64,000 nucleotides of DNA from Lachnospiraceae bacterium (GCA_030524705.1 JAUNGD010000004.1:1-64000), one strand, 5' to 3'. Numbered from the stretch's first letter, positions 1 through 8,020 are shown. Notes: a model not told the origin generated them from the letters alone. Numbers and translations: made by a program.

Positions 1-2
1 AA

Positions 3-1589
3 ATGAAAAAACGAGTGATTTCAATCATGCTGACAGCTTTGCTGGCGCTGCCGGGCGCCGCTGTTGTTCACGCAGAAGAAGCGGATGCAGGCGTCACAGT
101 ATTTGCCGGAACTACAATTTTTGACGAGAGTCTTGATCCGGTGAAGGGCGGCATGAGCTACGGCTATCCGTTTATCAATAATGCGCTGCTCAAGGTGGCT
201 CCGGATTCTTCTTATGTGGGAGATCTTGCGACGGACTGGACCATCAGTGAGGATGCGCTTACCTATACTTTTACCCTCCGGGACGGAGTAAAATTCAGCG
301 ACGGCAGCGACTTTTCGGCCGAGGATGTTGTGTTTACGTATGAAACGGTCATGGAAAATCCGGCCAACAATGAGAATGTGGACCTGACCCGCCTTGAGTC
401 GGTGAGTGCGCTGGATGACAGTACGGTAGAATTTAAGCTGAAGGAGCCGTATTCACCGTTCTTTGACACGGCGGCAATGCTCCAGATCGTTCCCAGCGAC
501 GCATATGACAGCGACCTGTTCAACACTATGCCGGTCGGTACCGGAGCTTATAAGGTGGTTCAGTATGATACAAATCAGCAGATCATCCTGGAAGCAAATG
601 ATAATTACTTTGGTGAAGCACCGGAGATAAAGAAGGTAACACTGCTGTATATGGACAGCGATGCAGCTTTTGCAGCAGCACAGTCCGGACAGCTTGACAT
701 TGTCATGGTTGGTACGAGATATGCCAACGAAGAGCTGGACGGTATGACGCTGACCAGATTTGAGACCATGGATGTACGTAATATCAACCTTCCGGTACTT
801 CCTGAGCAGACAAGAGAGAACGCGGCAGGAGAGGAAGTAACCGTGGGAAATAACGTGACCTGTGACAAGGCTGTCCGGGAAGCCCTTTCCATCGGATTGG
901 ACCGTCAAAATATCATCAACAATGCATTTAACGGTATCGGAAAACCCGCTGTAAATTTTACAGACAATCTGATCTGGGCAAGTACAGAGGATTATGAGGA
1001 CGGACGCCGGGAAGAAGCAGAAAAGCTTCTGGAGGATGCCGGATGGGTAGATTCCAATGGAGACGGGGTGAGAGAAAAGGACGGACAGGACTGTACTTTT
1101 GACGTATATGCTCCCGGGGCGGATGACGACCGTTATCAGCTTGCAGTTGCCCTCGCAGAGGATGCAGCAGAGCTGGGTATCAAAATCGAAGCAAAGACGG
1201 CAAGCTGGGATGAGATCGTAAATCTTCAGAGTACTGCAGGTATCGTATGGGGATGGGGACAGTACAGCCCCACGGTATTGAACTCTCTGTTTAATTCCAG
1301 ACTGTTCCTGGACGGCGCTTATGACAATCCTTCCGGTTTTGAGAATGAAGCAGTAGATGCGAAAATTGACGAAGCTATTTCAGCAAATACACAGGAAGCG
1401 GCTGTTGCGGCATGGAAAGAAGTGCAGAGCCTTGCAGATGCAGAATATCCTGATCTGTATCTCGTTAATATCGAGCACTGCTACTTTGTCAGCGATGCGC
1501 TGAACATTTCTATGGATACTCAGATTCCGCATCCGCATGGACACGGCAGCCCGATCATCTGCAACATGGCTGACTGGACGCTGAACTAA
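3..1589 (+). CDS. ABC importer solute-binding protein, family 5 (peptide/nickel type)
   Basis: Extracellular binding protein that delivers a ligand to the permeases encoded just downstream; 528 aa, normal length for family 5. Residues 1-24 are a Sec signal peptide (KKR, hydrophobic core, likely cut after VVHA). No lipobox Cys is present, which is unusual for a Gram-positive binding protein. Family-5 features include GTGAYKVV near residue 180 and the helix KAVREALSIGLDRQ. A His-rich segment HPHGHG at residues 510-515 could bind metal, so nickel or a metal chelate is a possible ligand as well as a peptide; the sequence does not decide. The upstream start context lies outside the window. First gene of an operon with two permeases and two ATPases. 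Confidence 0.9.
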   Translation: MKKRVISIMLTALLALPGAAVVHAEEADAGVTVFAGTTIFDESLDPVKGGMSYGYPFINNALLKVAPDSSYVGDLATDWTISEDALTYTFTLRDGVKFSDGSDFSAEDVVFTYETVMENPANNENVDLTRLESVSALDDSTVEFKLKEPYSPFFDTAAMLQIVPSDAYDSDLFNTMPVGTGAYKVVQYDTNQQIILEANDNYFGEAPEIKKVTLLYMDSDAAFAAAQSGQLDIVMVGTRYANEELDGMTLTRFETMDVRNINLPVLPEQTRENAAGEEVTVGNNVTCDKAVREALSIGLDRQNIINNAFNGIGKPAVNFTDNLIWASTEDYEDGRREEAEKLLEDAGWVDSNGDGVREKDGQDCTFDVYAPGADDDRYQLAVALAEDAAELGIKIEAKTASWDEIVNLQSTAGIVWGWGQYSPTVLNSLFNSRLFLDGAYDNPSGFENEAVDAKIDEAISANTQEAAVAAWKEVQSLADAEYPDLYLVNIEHCYFVSDALNISMDTQIPHPHGHGSPIICNMADWTLN

Positions 1590-1612
1590 TTGTTCAACCG
1601 ATATTGAACGAA

Positions 1613-1656
1613 GGAAATTGCTCATTTGGTATGCAAAAATCCAAATGAGCAATTCC
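1613..1656 (+). repeat. Perfect hairpin between binding-protein and permease genes
   Basis: A 16-17 bp inverted repeat (arms 1613-1629 and 1641-1656, 11-nt loop, one unpaired A) lies 24 nt after the binding-protein stop and 31 nt before the permease start. It is not followed by a U-run, so it looks like an mRNA 3'-end stabiliser or processing site rather than a classic terminator. It would allow more binding protein than permease to be made from one transcript. Confidence 0.8.
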
Positions 1657-1686
1657 TATACTGTAAAAAACTAAGGACCGATAACG

Positions 1687-2661
1687 ATGAAAAGAAAAAA
1701 CATATTATTTGAATTGCTGCGAATGATATTTCTTCTGATCGCAGTCAGCCTGGTCGCTTTTATACTGATCACAAAGGCGCCCATCGACCCGCTTGTATCC
1801 TATATCGGGACGAACTCTACACTGTCTCAGGAAGCGAAGGAAGAGATCGCCGACTATTGGGGCCTGAATGATCCGCTGCCTCAGCGTTTTGCGACCTGGG
1901 CAAAAAATGCACTTCACGGAGATCTGGGAACCTCTATTACTTATAAAAGACCGGTAAGCCAGATTATTGCAGAACGGTTTTCTTACTCTATATGGCTGAT
2001 GCTGCTGGCATGGCTGTTTTCCGGCGTGCTGGGATTTATCATAGGAATACTGTGCGGCCTGTATCAGGGCAGTGTCTTTGACCGGCTGGTCAAGCTGTTC
2101 TGTCTGGCTCTGAAATCAGCGCCAACCTTCTGGCTGGGGCTTTTGGTGGTGACTCTGTTCTCTGTTCAGCTGGGCTGGTTCCCGATTGGCATGGCGGCTC
2201 CTATGGGAAAACTGGCTTCAGAAGTAACCCTTGGAGACAGAATTTATCACCTGGTGCTTCCGGTGCTTACCCTGACACTGGTCAGCATCAGTGAAGTGGT
2301 ATTGTATACGAGACAGAAGCTGGTGGAAATCATGCACAGTGATTTTATTCTCTACGCAAGAACGAGAGGCGAGAATCGCCGTCAGCTTGTAGTACGCCAC
2401 GTGCTTCGAAACATTGCTCTTCCGGCAATCACTGTTCAGTTTTCATCCTTCAGCGAACTTTTTGGAGGAATGGCCCTGGCGGAAAATGTATTTGCGTACC
2501 CGGGTATCGGTACTGCGACGACGGCGGCCGCGCTGAATGCCGATGTACCGCTGCTTCTGGGAATTGCAATCTTCAGTGCGCTCTTTGTATTTACGGGAAA
2601 TCTGATCGCCAACCTGCTTTACGGCATATTTGATCCCAGAATGAGGGAGGCACGGCGATAA
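1687..2661 (+). CDS. ABC transporter permease, DppB/OppB/NikB type
   Basis: Membrane permease of the family-5 importer, 324 aa. It starts with a short cytoplasmic Met-Lys-Arg segment and one membrane helix, then an extracytoplasmic loop with the typical GDLGTSI motif, then about five more helices of the BPD_transp_1 domain. The ATPase-contact (EAA) loop is visible as ARTRGENRRQLVVRHVLRN followed by ALPAIT. The stop overlaps the start of the next permease by one base, so the two are translationally coupled. Substrate is shared with the upstream binding protein and is unknown. Confidence 0.92.
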   Translation: MKRKNILFELLRMIFLLIAVSLVAFILITKAPIDPLVSYIGTNSTLSQEAKEEIADYWGLNDPLPQRFATWAKNALHGDLGTSITYKRPVSQIIAERFSYSIWLMLLAWLFSGVLGFIIGILCGLYQGSVFDRLVKLFCLALKSAPTFWLGLLVVTLFSVQLGWFPIGMAAPMGKLASEVTLGDRIYHLVLPVLTLTLVSISEVVLYTRQKLVEIMHSDFILYARTRGENRRQLVVRHVLRNIALPAITVQFSSFSELFGGMALAENVFAYPGIGTATTAAALNADVPLLLGIAIFSALFVFTGNLIANLLYGIFDPRMREARR

Positions 2662-3509
2662 TGGAAAAGAAGAACATAAAATTAAAAGAAGTGATAAACA
2701 GAAGGACCCTGGTCACCATTTTTGTTGCGTTGGCACTTGTATATCTCGTTGGTATTTTTCTATGGGGTATCTTTATGGATCCGTCGGCTTATGCGGTGCA
2801 TTATGAAAATAAATTTATCTCCCCTTGTGCGGAACATCCCTTTGGAACAGATTTCATGGGGAGGGATATGTTTGCACGTTCCATAAAAGGACTTTCGAAC
2901 AGCCTGATCGTCGGTGTCCTGGCGGCGGTGGTCAGTTCTATCGTAGCGCTGATTCTTGGTATTGCCTCCGCAGTTTTCGGCGGATGGGTGGACCGTTTTG
3001 TAAACTGGTGCGTAGACCTTTGCATGGGGCTTCCGCACATTGTTTTGCTGATTCTGATCTCCTTCATGGTAGGAAAAGGAACAAAGGGTGTGACGATCGC
3101 CGTGGCGCTGACTCACTGGCCTGCCCTGACCCGAATCGTCCGGGCAGAGGTGATGCAGGTGCGTTCTTCACAGTATGTACAGGCTGCGTACAAAATGGGA
3201 CGCTCCCGGCTGCAGGTAGCTGTAACGCATATTATTCCTCATGTACTTCCGGCTTACCTGATCGGATTGATCCTGCTGTTTCCGCATGCGATCATGCATG
3301 AAGCCTCGATCACTTTTCTGGGCTTCGGTCTTCCGGCGGAAATGCCGGCCATCGGTGTGATCCTGTCAGAGGCGATGAAGCATATCACCACCGGAAAATG
3401 GTGGCTTGCCGTATATCCGGGACTGATGCTGCTGGTAGCAGTAATTCTCTTCGATGTGATCGGCGAGAATTTGAAGAAGCTGTGGAATCCGGACAGCGGA
3501 AATGAATAA
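2661..3509 (+). CDS. ABC transporter permease, DppC/OppC/NikC type
   Basis: Second membrane permease, 282 aa, partner of the preceding one. One N-terminal helix is followed by the conserved HPFGTDFMGRDMFAR segment characteristic of DppC/NikC proteins and then a five-helix transport domain with the EAA loop around AYKMGRSRLQVAVTHIIPH. ATG overlaps the previous stop (taATG). The C-terminus DVIGENLKKLWNP is typical of the family. The next ATPase gene follows after 15 bp with its own AGGAGG site. Confidence 0.92.
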   Translation: MEKKNIKLKEVINRRTLVTIFVALALVYLVGIFLWGIFMDPSAYAVHYENKFISPCAEHPFGTDFMGRDMFARSIKGLSNSLIVGVLAAVVSSIVALILGIASAVFGGWVDRFVNWCVDLCMGLPHIVLLILISFMVGKGTKGVTIAVALTHWPALTRIVRAEVMQVRSSQYVQAAYKMGRSRLQVAVTHIIPHVLPAYLIGLILLFPHAIMHEASITFLGFGLPAEMPAIGVILSEAMKHITTGKWWLAVYPGLMLLVAVILFDVIGENLKKLWNPDSGNE

Positions 3510-3524
3510 CAGCAGGAGGATACC

Positions 3525-4454
3525 ATGGAAAAAGAAAAAGGCAGAAATATATTAAAGGTAGAAGATCTGGTAGTTGCATTTTCTATGTACCAGAGAGGAT
3601 TTAAGAAAGGTGATCTTGAGGTAATACATTCCCTTTCTCTCGACGTAAATGCGGGAGAGATTGTTGCTGTTGTAGGCTCCAGCGGATCAGGAAAAAGTGT
3701 TCTGGCCCATGCCGTATTGAATCTGCTCCCGGGGAATGCCAGGACAGCAGGAAAGATCACATATAAGGGCGAGGTTCTGGATGCGAAAAAATGCCGGGAG
3801 CATCTGGGAAAGGAAATTTCCTTTATACCGCAGTCAGTGGATTATCTGGATCCGTTGATGAAGGTCGGCAAACAGGTCATCGGTGTCCGGGGAACGAAGG
3901 AACGACAGGAAGAGATTTTTCAGCGCTATCAGCTGGCTCCGGAAACCGCAGAAAAATATCCGTTTCAGCTCTCCGGCGGTATGGCGCGGAGGGTGCTGAT
4001 CTCTGCGGCAGTGATGGGAAATCCTGACTTGATCATTGCAGACGAGCCGACTCCGGGATTGAATGTGGAGATGGCAATGGAGACGCTGCAGCACTTCCGC
4101 CAGCTGGCGGATGACGGCGCTGCGGTGCTGATGATCACCCATGACATTGATCTGGCATTTCATGTAGCAGATCGGATCGCAGTATTTTATGCCGGCACTG
4201 TCGTAGAGGTGGCGCCGACGGAGGATTTCATCAAAGGGAAGGAGGCGCTGCGCCATCCGTACAGCAGGGCATTTATTGATGCACTGCCCCAGAATGAGTT
4301 TAAGCCGCTTCCGGGAACACAGCCGTATGCCGGCAATCTGCCAAAGGGCTGTCTGTTTGCAGACAGGTGTCCGCATCGTGACGGGGCATGCGCTTCTGAT
4401 ATAGAGATGCGGGAAGTCAGAGGCGGAAAGGTAAGGTGTGTTCATGCAGAATAA
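3525..4454 (+). CDS. ABC transporter ATPase, DppD/OppD/NikD type
   Basis: Cytoplasmic ATPase powering the importer, 309 aa. Walker A GSSGSGKS (residues 51-58), signature LSGGMARR, Walker B LIIADEPT and the switch His in MITHD are all present; the signature has Met where Gln/Glu is usual. The C-terminal part (RHPYSRAF, then a Cys-containing tail CLFADRCPHRDGAC) is the oligopeptide/dipeptide ATPase C-terminal domain, which in some relatives carries an Fe-S site. RBS AGGAGG at 3512-3517. Pairs with the shorter ATPase downstream. Confidence 0.92.
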   Translation: MEKEKGRNILKVEDLVVAFSMYQRGFKKGDLEVIHSLSLDVNAGEIVAVVGSSGSGKSVLAHAVLNLLPGNARTAGKITYKGEVLDAKKCREHLGKEISFIPQSVDYLDPLMKVGKQVIGVRGTKERQEEIFQRYQLAPETAEKYPFQLSGGMARRVLISAAVMGNPDLIIADEPTPGLNVEMAMETLQHFRQLADDGAAVLMITHDIDLAFHVADRIAVFYAGTVVEVAPTEDFIKGKEALRHPYSRAFIDALPQNEFKPLPGTQPYAGNLPKGCLFADRCPHRDGACASDIEMREVRGGKVRCVHAE

Positions 4455-4493
4455 AAGAATTAAAATCATGTTCAGAGAGGGGGAAGAGCGCGT

Positions 4494-5108
4494 ATGCAGC
4501 TTACGGTAGAAAATGTCAGTTTTCGTTATACAGAAAAATCCCCCTGGATATTGAAGGACGTGTCTCTGGAAATCAAAGAGGGAGAACGCGTCGGGATCGT
4601 AGGGCCTTCCGGTTATGGAAAAAGTACCCTGGCAAGGATCATTGCCGGTTATGAAAAGCCATCCTCCGGGCGGGTGCTCCTGGACGGAGAATCGTTGCCG
4701 GAAAAGGGTTTTTGCCCTGTTCAGATGGTTTATCAGCATCCGGAGATGGCAGTCAATCCCCGATGGAAAATGGAAAAGACATTAAATGAGTGCTGGCATC
4801 CGGATGAAGCGCTGCTGACGCGCATGGGTATTGAAAAATCCTGGCTCACAAGGTGGCCGTCGGAGCTTTCCGGAGGCGAGCTGCAGAGATTCTGCATCGC
4901 CAGAGTATTGAGTCCGGAAACGAAGCTTCTGGTCTGTGACGAGATCACTACGATGCTGGATGTGATCACCCAGGCTCAGATATGGCAGCTGCTATTGGAG
5001 GTATCCCGGAAAAATAATCTGGGGATGCTGGTGATTACCCATAACATGACTCTCGCCGGACAGATCTGTACCCGGGTGATTGAACTGCCTGAGATTAACA
5101 GACTGTAA
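4494..5108 (+). CDS. ABC transporter ATPase, DppF/NikE type (short)
   Basis: Second ATPase of the importer, 204 aa. Walker A GPSGYGKS, signature LSGGELQR, Walker B LLVCDEIT and H-loop VITHN are intact. It lacks the C-terminal oligo_HPY extension seen in most DppF/OppF proteins and in its partner, so only one of the two ATPases carries that domain; short NikE-like forms are known in Bacillota. Start is the ATG after GAGAGGGGGAAGAG. Last gene of the operon; a hairpin terminator lies about 70 bp downstream. Confidence 0.88.
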   Translation: MQLTVENVSFRYTEKSPWILKDVSLEIKEGERVGIVGPSGYGKSTLARIIAGYEKPSSGRVLLDGESLPEKGFCPVQMVYQHPEMAVNPRWKMEKTLNECWHPDEALLTRMGIEKSWLTRWPSELSGGELQRFCIARVLSPETKLLVCDEITTMLDVITQAQIWQLLLEVSRKNNLGMLVITHNMTLAGQICTRVIELPEINRL

Positions 5109-5174
5109 GAAACACTTCAGAGGAGATCTCAGGTTAGACAGACTATTTCCTGAAAAATTTTAACATATTGCAAT

Positions 5175-5218
5175 ACGCCGGAGCGGGTCCAAAAAGGCTG
5201 CTTCCGGCGTTTTGCTTT
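5175..5218 (+). terminator. Rho-independent terminator after the ABC importer operon
   Basis: Arms ACGCCGGA-GC (5175-5184) and GC-TTCCGGCGT (5200-5210) form a GC-rich stem, followed by a T-rich stretch TTTGCTTT. Position between the last transporter gene and the next promoter fits termination. Confidence 0.6.
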
Positions 5219-5250
5219 GCAGGGCAAATGCGGCATGATGCAATTAGAGG

Positions 5251-5279
5251 TTGCCAGATTGGCGGAATGTGTTTATAAT
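5251..5279 (+). promoter_or_regulatory. Sigma-A promoter of the cyclophilin gene
   Basis: TTGCCA (5251-5256), 17-bp spacer, TATAAT (5274-5279), ending 42 bp before the start codon. Confidence 0.65.
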
Positions 5280-5321
5280 CGGCAGCAGGATGATAAATAA
5301 AAAAGAAAAGAGGCAGAAGGA

Positions 5322-6053
5322 ATGAAAAGGATAAAAGAATTAACGGTCATGCTGGCGGTATTTTGCGCGGTGCTGGTGCTGGCCGCGGGCTGCGGTGCAA
5401 AGAAGGATGAAAAGGCGCAGAGTGAAGCACAGAAGCAGGAGGAAACTCAGGAGAAGACAGAAGCACAGGACGCCGGAGAAGGTCAGAAAGAGACAGAAGC
5501 GCAGAGCACCGGGGAAGATCAGAAAGAGACAGAAGCGCAGGACGCCGGGGAAAGCCTGAAGGGGCCCCAGGTGGAGATCAAGGTGAAGGATTACGGTACG
5601 ATTAAGCTGACGCTGGACAAAACGAACGCCCCGATCACCGTGGATAATTTTGTGAAGCTGGCAGAGGAGGGCTTTTATGACGGACTTACCTTCCACCGCA
5701 TCATCGACGGATTCATGATCCAGGGCGGGGACCCGCTGGGCAACGGAACGGGCGGTTCGGATGAAACAATCAAGGGGGAATTTTCAGAAAACGGCGTGGA
5801 CAATAAAATTTCCCATAAGCGCGGCGTGATCTCTATGGCGCGGTCCCAGATGCCGGACAGCGCCAGCTCACAGTTCTTTATCGTACAGGCCGACAGTACG
5901 TATCTGGACGGGCAGTACGCGGGCTTCGGCTACGTTACGGAGGGAATGGAGGTCGTGGATGAGATCTGCAAAAAAGTGACTGTACAGGATCAGAACGGTA
6001 CGGTATCGAAGGAGGACCAGCCGGTGATCGAGAGTATTACCGTGACAGAATAG
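5322..6053 (+). CDS. Cyclophilin-type peptidyl-prolyl isomerase lipoprotein
   Basis: Surface-anchored prolyl isomerase that would help fold exported proteins; 243 aa. Residues 1-24 are a lipoprotein signal with lipobox LAAGC (lipidated Cys24). Residues about 28-78 form a charged, repetitive linker with repeats of the type KETEAQ(D/S)(A/T)GE. The cyclophilin domain runs from about residue 83 to the end and contains FHRIIDGFMIQGGDP, SMARSQMPDSASSQFFI and GFGYVTEGMEVVDEI, the usual active-site segments. RBS AGAAGGA just before ATG. Monocistronic or followed closely by the Crp/Fnr regulator (13 bp). Confidence 0.93.
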   Translation: MKRIKELTVMLAVFCAVLVLAAGCGAKKDEKAQSEAQKQEETQEKTEAQDAGEGQKETEAQSTGEDQKETEAQDAGESLKGPQVEIKVKDYGTIKLTLDKTNAPITVDNFVKLAEEGFYDGLTFHRIIDGFMIQGGDPLGNGTGGSDETIKGEFSENGVDNKISHKRGVISMARSQMPDSASSQFFIVQADSTYLDGQYAGFGYVTEGMEVVDEICKKVTVQDQNGTVSKEDQPVIESITVTE

Positions 6054-6066
6054 GAAGTTGTATTTT

Positions 6067-6723
6067 ATGAGCTTTGCAGAATATTTTCCGATTTTTGATA
6101 AACTGACAAGGGAAGAGCAGGCGGCGCTTTTGGATGCGGTGACATACCGCAAAATAGAAAAGGGAGCGCTGGTCTACAACGGCTCCGCGGACTGCTTTGG
6201 CGTGCTTTTGCTGCGCCGGGGCCAGCTCCGCGCCTATATCTGCTCGGAGGAGGGCCGGGAGGTCACTGTCTACCGGCTGTTTGACCGGGACATTTGTCTG
6301 CTTTCCGCTTCCTGCATGATGCGCAGTCTGCAGTTTGACATCACAATTACTGCGGAGAAGGATACGGAGGCCTGGATGATCCCAGTGAATGTCTATAAAA
6401 ACCTGATGGAGCGGTCGGCGGTGATCGCGAATTACACCAACGAGATTCTGGGAACGCGTTTTACGGACGTGATGTGGCTGGTCGAACAGATTCTGTGGAA
6501 AAGCTTCGATAAAAGGCTTGCGGCGTTTCTGATGGAGGAAAGTGCGATTGAGGGAACGGACAGGCTTCGGATTACCCATGAGCAGATCGCTTCTCATCTC
6601 GGGACCGCCCGGGAGGTCGTGACAAGGATGCTTAAATATTTTCAAACTGAGGGCGCAGTGAAGCTTACCCGCGGTCTTATCGAGATCACGGATTTTGAGA
6701 GGCTTTCCGGTATGAGCGAATGA
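6067..6723 (+). CDS. Crp/Fnr family transcriptional regulator
   Basis: Dimeric regulator with an N-terminal cyclic-nucleotide-binding-like sensor barrel (about residues 15-125) and a C-terminal winged HTH with LRITHEQIASHLGTAREVVTRMLKYF (HTH_Crp_2) around residues 165-195; 218 aa. Start chosen at ATG 6067, preceded by AGGAAG at good spacing, rather than the TTG nine bases upstream. The sensor has few Cys residues (near positions 39, 57, 76, 81) and no clear N-terminal Fe-S motif, so the effector is unknown. A CRP-like palindrome upstream of the convergent thioredoxin gene (7218-7236) is a plausible target. Confidence 0.9.
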   Translation: MSFAEYFPIFDKLTREEQAALLDAVTYRKIEKGALVYNGSADCFGVLLLRRGQLRAYICSEEGREVTVYRLFDRDICLLSASCMMRSLQFDITITAEKDTEAWMIPVNVYKNLMERSAVIANYTNEILGTRFTDVMWLVEQILWKSFDKRLAAFLMEESAIEGTDRLRITHEQIASHLGTAREVVTRMLKYFQTEGAVKLTRGLIEITDFERLSGMSE

Positions 6724-6762
6724 AAACCGCCGCAGGCATGCAACGTTCCTGCGGCGGTTTTT
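6724..6762 (+). terminator. Strong terminator after the Crp/Fnr gene
   Basis: A 13-bp perfect stem (6724-6736 with 6748-6760, 11-nt loop) ends in a T-run and starts with an A-run, so it may stop transcripts from both convergent genes. The remaining bases to 6853 contain nothing I recognise. Confidence 0.9.
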
Positions 6763-6853
6763 ACTGCATTTCGGGATCATATGGTCGATCGTGCTTCTGT
6801 CATGCATGATCGGGTTGTATAGGAGGCTCGTGTTAGCAGATTATGTCACCAGA

Positions 6854-7162
6854 CTATACTATCAGATCGAGGATCTGCTGCTTCGGATGGGAGCCTACCG
6901 CCCGGTTGGTGACCTTTCCGTCTTTAAAGACAAACAGGGAAGGAATGGTCATTACCTTAAAGGATTCGGCCAGCTCCGGCTGCTCGTCTACATTTACCTT
7001 GCCGACCTTGATCTCAGGGTGCTCGGCAGCTATTTCATCTATAATAGGAGAGACCATCCGGCAGGGGCCGCACCAGCTTGCCCAAAAATCCAGAAGGACA
7101 GGCTTTTCACTCTGTAAAACCTCATGTTCAAAATTATTTTTATCTATTACTAATGGCGTCAT
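6854..7162 (-). CDS. trxA: Thioredoxin
   Basis: Small cytoplasmic dithiol reductase, 102 aa, with the canonical active site FWASWCGPCR (Cys pair near residues 30-33) and the cis-Pro segment TIPSL. Start is ATG at 7162, directly after AAAGGAGGAAAAACT; the longer open frame upstream is not supported. The promoter region has a good -10 (TATACT, 7198-7193) but a poor -35, with a CRP-like palindrome centred about -41, suggesting activation by the neighbouring Crp/Fnr protein. Confidence 0.95.
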   Translation of the reverse strand: MTPLVIDKNNFEHEVLQSEKPVLLDFWASWCGPCRMVSPIIDEIAAEHPEIKVGKVNVDEQPELAESFKVMTIPSLFVFKDGKVTNRAVGSHPKQQILDLIV

Positions 7163-7192
7163 AGTTTTTCCTCCTTTGTCTTTGATGGTTAC

Positions 7193-7236
7193 AGTATAGC
7201 GCTTTGAGGGACTGGCTTCTGTGATTTTGTCACAGA
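7193..7236 (-). promoter_or_regulatory. trxA promoter with CRP-like palindrome at about -41
   Basis: -10 hexamer TATACT at 7198-7193 has no good -35. Centred 41 bases upstream of the predicted start (about 7186) is a perfect inverted repeat TCTGTGA-TTTTG-TCACAGA (7218-7236). This matches the TGTGA/TCACA half-sites of Crp family boxes, except for a 5- instead of 6-bp spacer, at the class II activator position. Confidence 0.6.
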
Positions 7237-7257
7237 GGCTCATCTTTGCTATGACAT

Positions 7258-7293
7258 AAAAAACGGGCAGCTGCACAAAACCGTGCAGTGCCC
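7258..7293 (-). terminator. Terminator after queT
   Basis: On the minus strand a stem made from 7293-7283 and 7276-7265 (GGGCA...GCAC/GTGC...TGCCC) is followed by a run of six U (7263-7258). It separates queT from trxA. Confidence 0.75.
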
Positions 7294-7342
7294 AAATATG
7301 CTTGACGCGATGAAAAATACATCTTGCTTTATGCCAGGTGGC

Positions 7343-7834
7343 TTATACCGCCGCCTGTTTAAAAATGACTCCTCTGTAACGCTCCAGGGCGAGCAGTACG
7401 ATCATACCCATCACTCCGCAGGAAGCCACTTCACCGATGCCTACGGTCAGCATCATGAACGGAATCGGAAGCGGAACTCCATAGCCGTAGCGAAGGACGA
7501 AGGGAACGATCAGTGCGTTTGCAACGATCGGCGGAACCGGCGCCAGATAACGATGGCTGCGAAGCAGATAGGTACACACTGCTGCAATCAGCGTAGCCAG
7601 GCTTCCGAAAACAATGTCCACCGGAATTGCGCCGCCCAGGGTATTGCCGATCAGACATCCGATAAACAGCCCGGGGATCGCTGCCGGTGTAAAATACGGC
7701 AGAACCGTCAGGGCTTCAGAAACACGTATCTGTATTTCTCCGAAGCTGAAGGGTGCAAATACCATCGTCAGCACGACGTAAATGGCGGCAATCGCCGCAC
7801 CTTGAACGAGGAACAGTACTTTTTTGTCTTTCAT
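7343..7834 (-). CDS. queT: QueT-family queuosine-precursor transporter
   Basis: Integral membrane S-component-like protein of 163 aa with about five hydrophobic segments; conserved QueT features include MVFAPFSFGEIQIRVSEAL and GLFIGCLIGN. QueT proteins are thought to import queuosine precursors such as preQ1 or queuine for tRNA modification, usually with a shared ECF energising module, which is not in this window. Start ATG 7834 with AAAGGAG upstream. The leader contains a preQ1-I-like aptamer overlapping the ribosome-binding region, which supports the assignment. Confidence 0.92.
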   Translation of the reverse strand: MKDKKVLFLVQGAAIAAIYVVLTMVFAPFSFGEIQIRVSEALTVLPYFTPAAIPGLFIGCLIGNTLGGAIPVDIVFGSLATLIAAVCTYLLRSHRYLAPVPPIVANALIVPFVLRYGYGVPLPIPFMMLTVGIGEVASCGVMGMIVLLALERYRGVIFKQAAV

Positions 7835-7844
7835 ATTCAGTTTT

Positions 7845-7887
7845 CTCCTTTAGTTTTGTTTTACGAGTGGAAGGTCTCGAACACTCG
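7845..7887 (-). ncRNA. PreQ1-I-like riboswitch in the queT leader
   Basis: On the minus strand: P1 stem CGAGTG/CACTCG (7887-7882 with 7869-7864), an 11-nt loop starting TTCGAG, a single C (7870) just 5' of the 3' stem strand, then an A-rich tail ending AAAACTAA directly before AAAGGAG. The Bacillus class I preQ1 aptamer has the same loop length, UUC-AG loop start, ligand-specifying C at the same place and AAAACUAA tail. Overlap of the tail with the ribosome site implies translational control. The first P2 pair is not canonical here, so binding is inferred from architecture. Confidence 0.65.
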
Positions 7888-7898
7888 ATTCATTTAAC

Positions 7899-7945
7899 GC
7901 CGGGAATCGGCGGCAAGCCCTGTCAGACCTTGGTTTTATGGGCTT
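7899..7945 (-). ncRNA. Upstream hairpins with a loop complementary to the aptamer
   Basis: Between the predicted start (about 7952) and the aptamer lie a stem AAGCCC/GGGCTT (7945-7940, 7920-7915) and a small stem GCCG/CGGC (7914-7911, 7902-7899). The first loop contains AAGGTCT (7931-7925), a perfect 7-nt complement of AGACCTT (7877-7871) in the aptamer loop. The same aptamer bases CCTT can also pair with AAGG of the ribosome site (7850-7847), so the two pairings exclude each other. Confidence 0.6.
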
Positions 7946-7958
7946 TGCAACGTGGATT

Positions 7959-7987
7959 AGTGTAGCATAGTTGGGAGAGAAATGCAA
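7959..7987 (-). promoter_or_regulatory. Promoter of queT
   Basis: TTGCAT (7987-7982), 17-bp spacer, TACACT (7964-7959). Transcription would begin near 7952, just in front of the structured leader. Confidence 0.6.
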
Positions 7988-8020
7988 GAGAAATAAAGAA
8001 AATCCGGCTTTGTTATTTTT

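Noticed and set aside
3-5108. Firm assignment of the first importer as NikABCDE
   Set aside because: The His-rich tail of the binding protein is suggestive, but no nickel-specific ligand set or NikR site is visible, so it is left as peptide/nickel type.
7861-7952. Degenerate tRNA in the queT leader (GTTCGAGAC looks like a T-loop)
   Set aside because: No acceptor or anticodon stem can be drawn; the segment fits the preQ1-I loop better.
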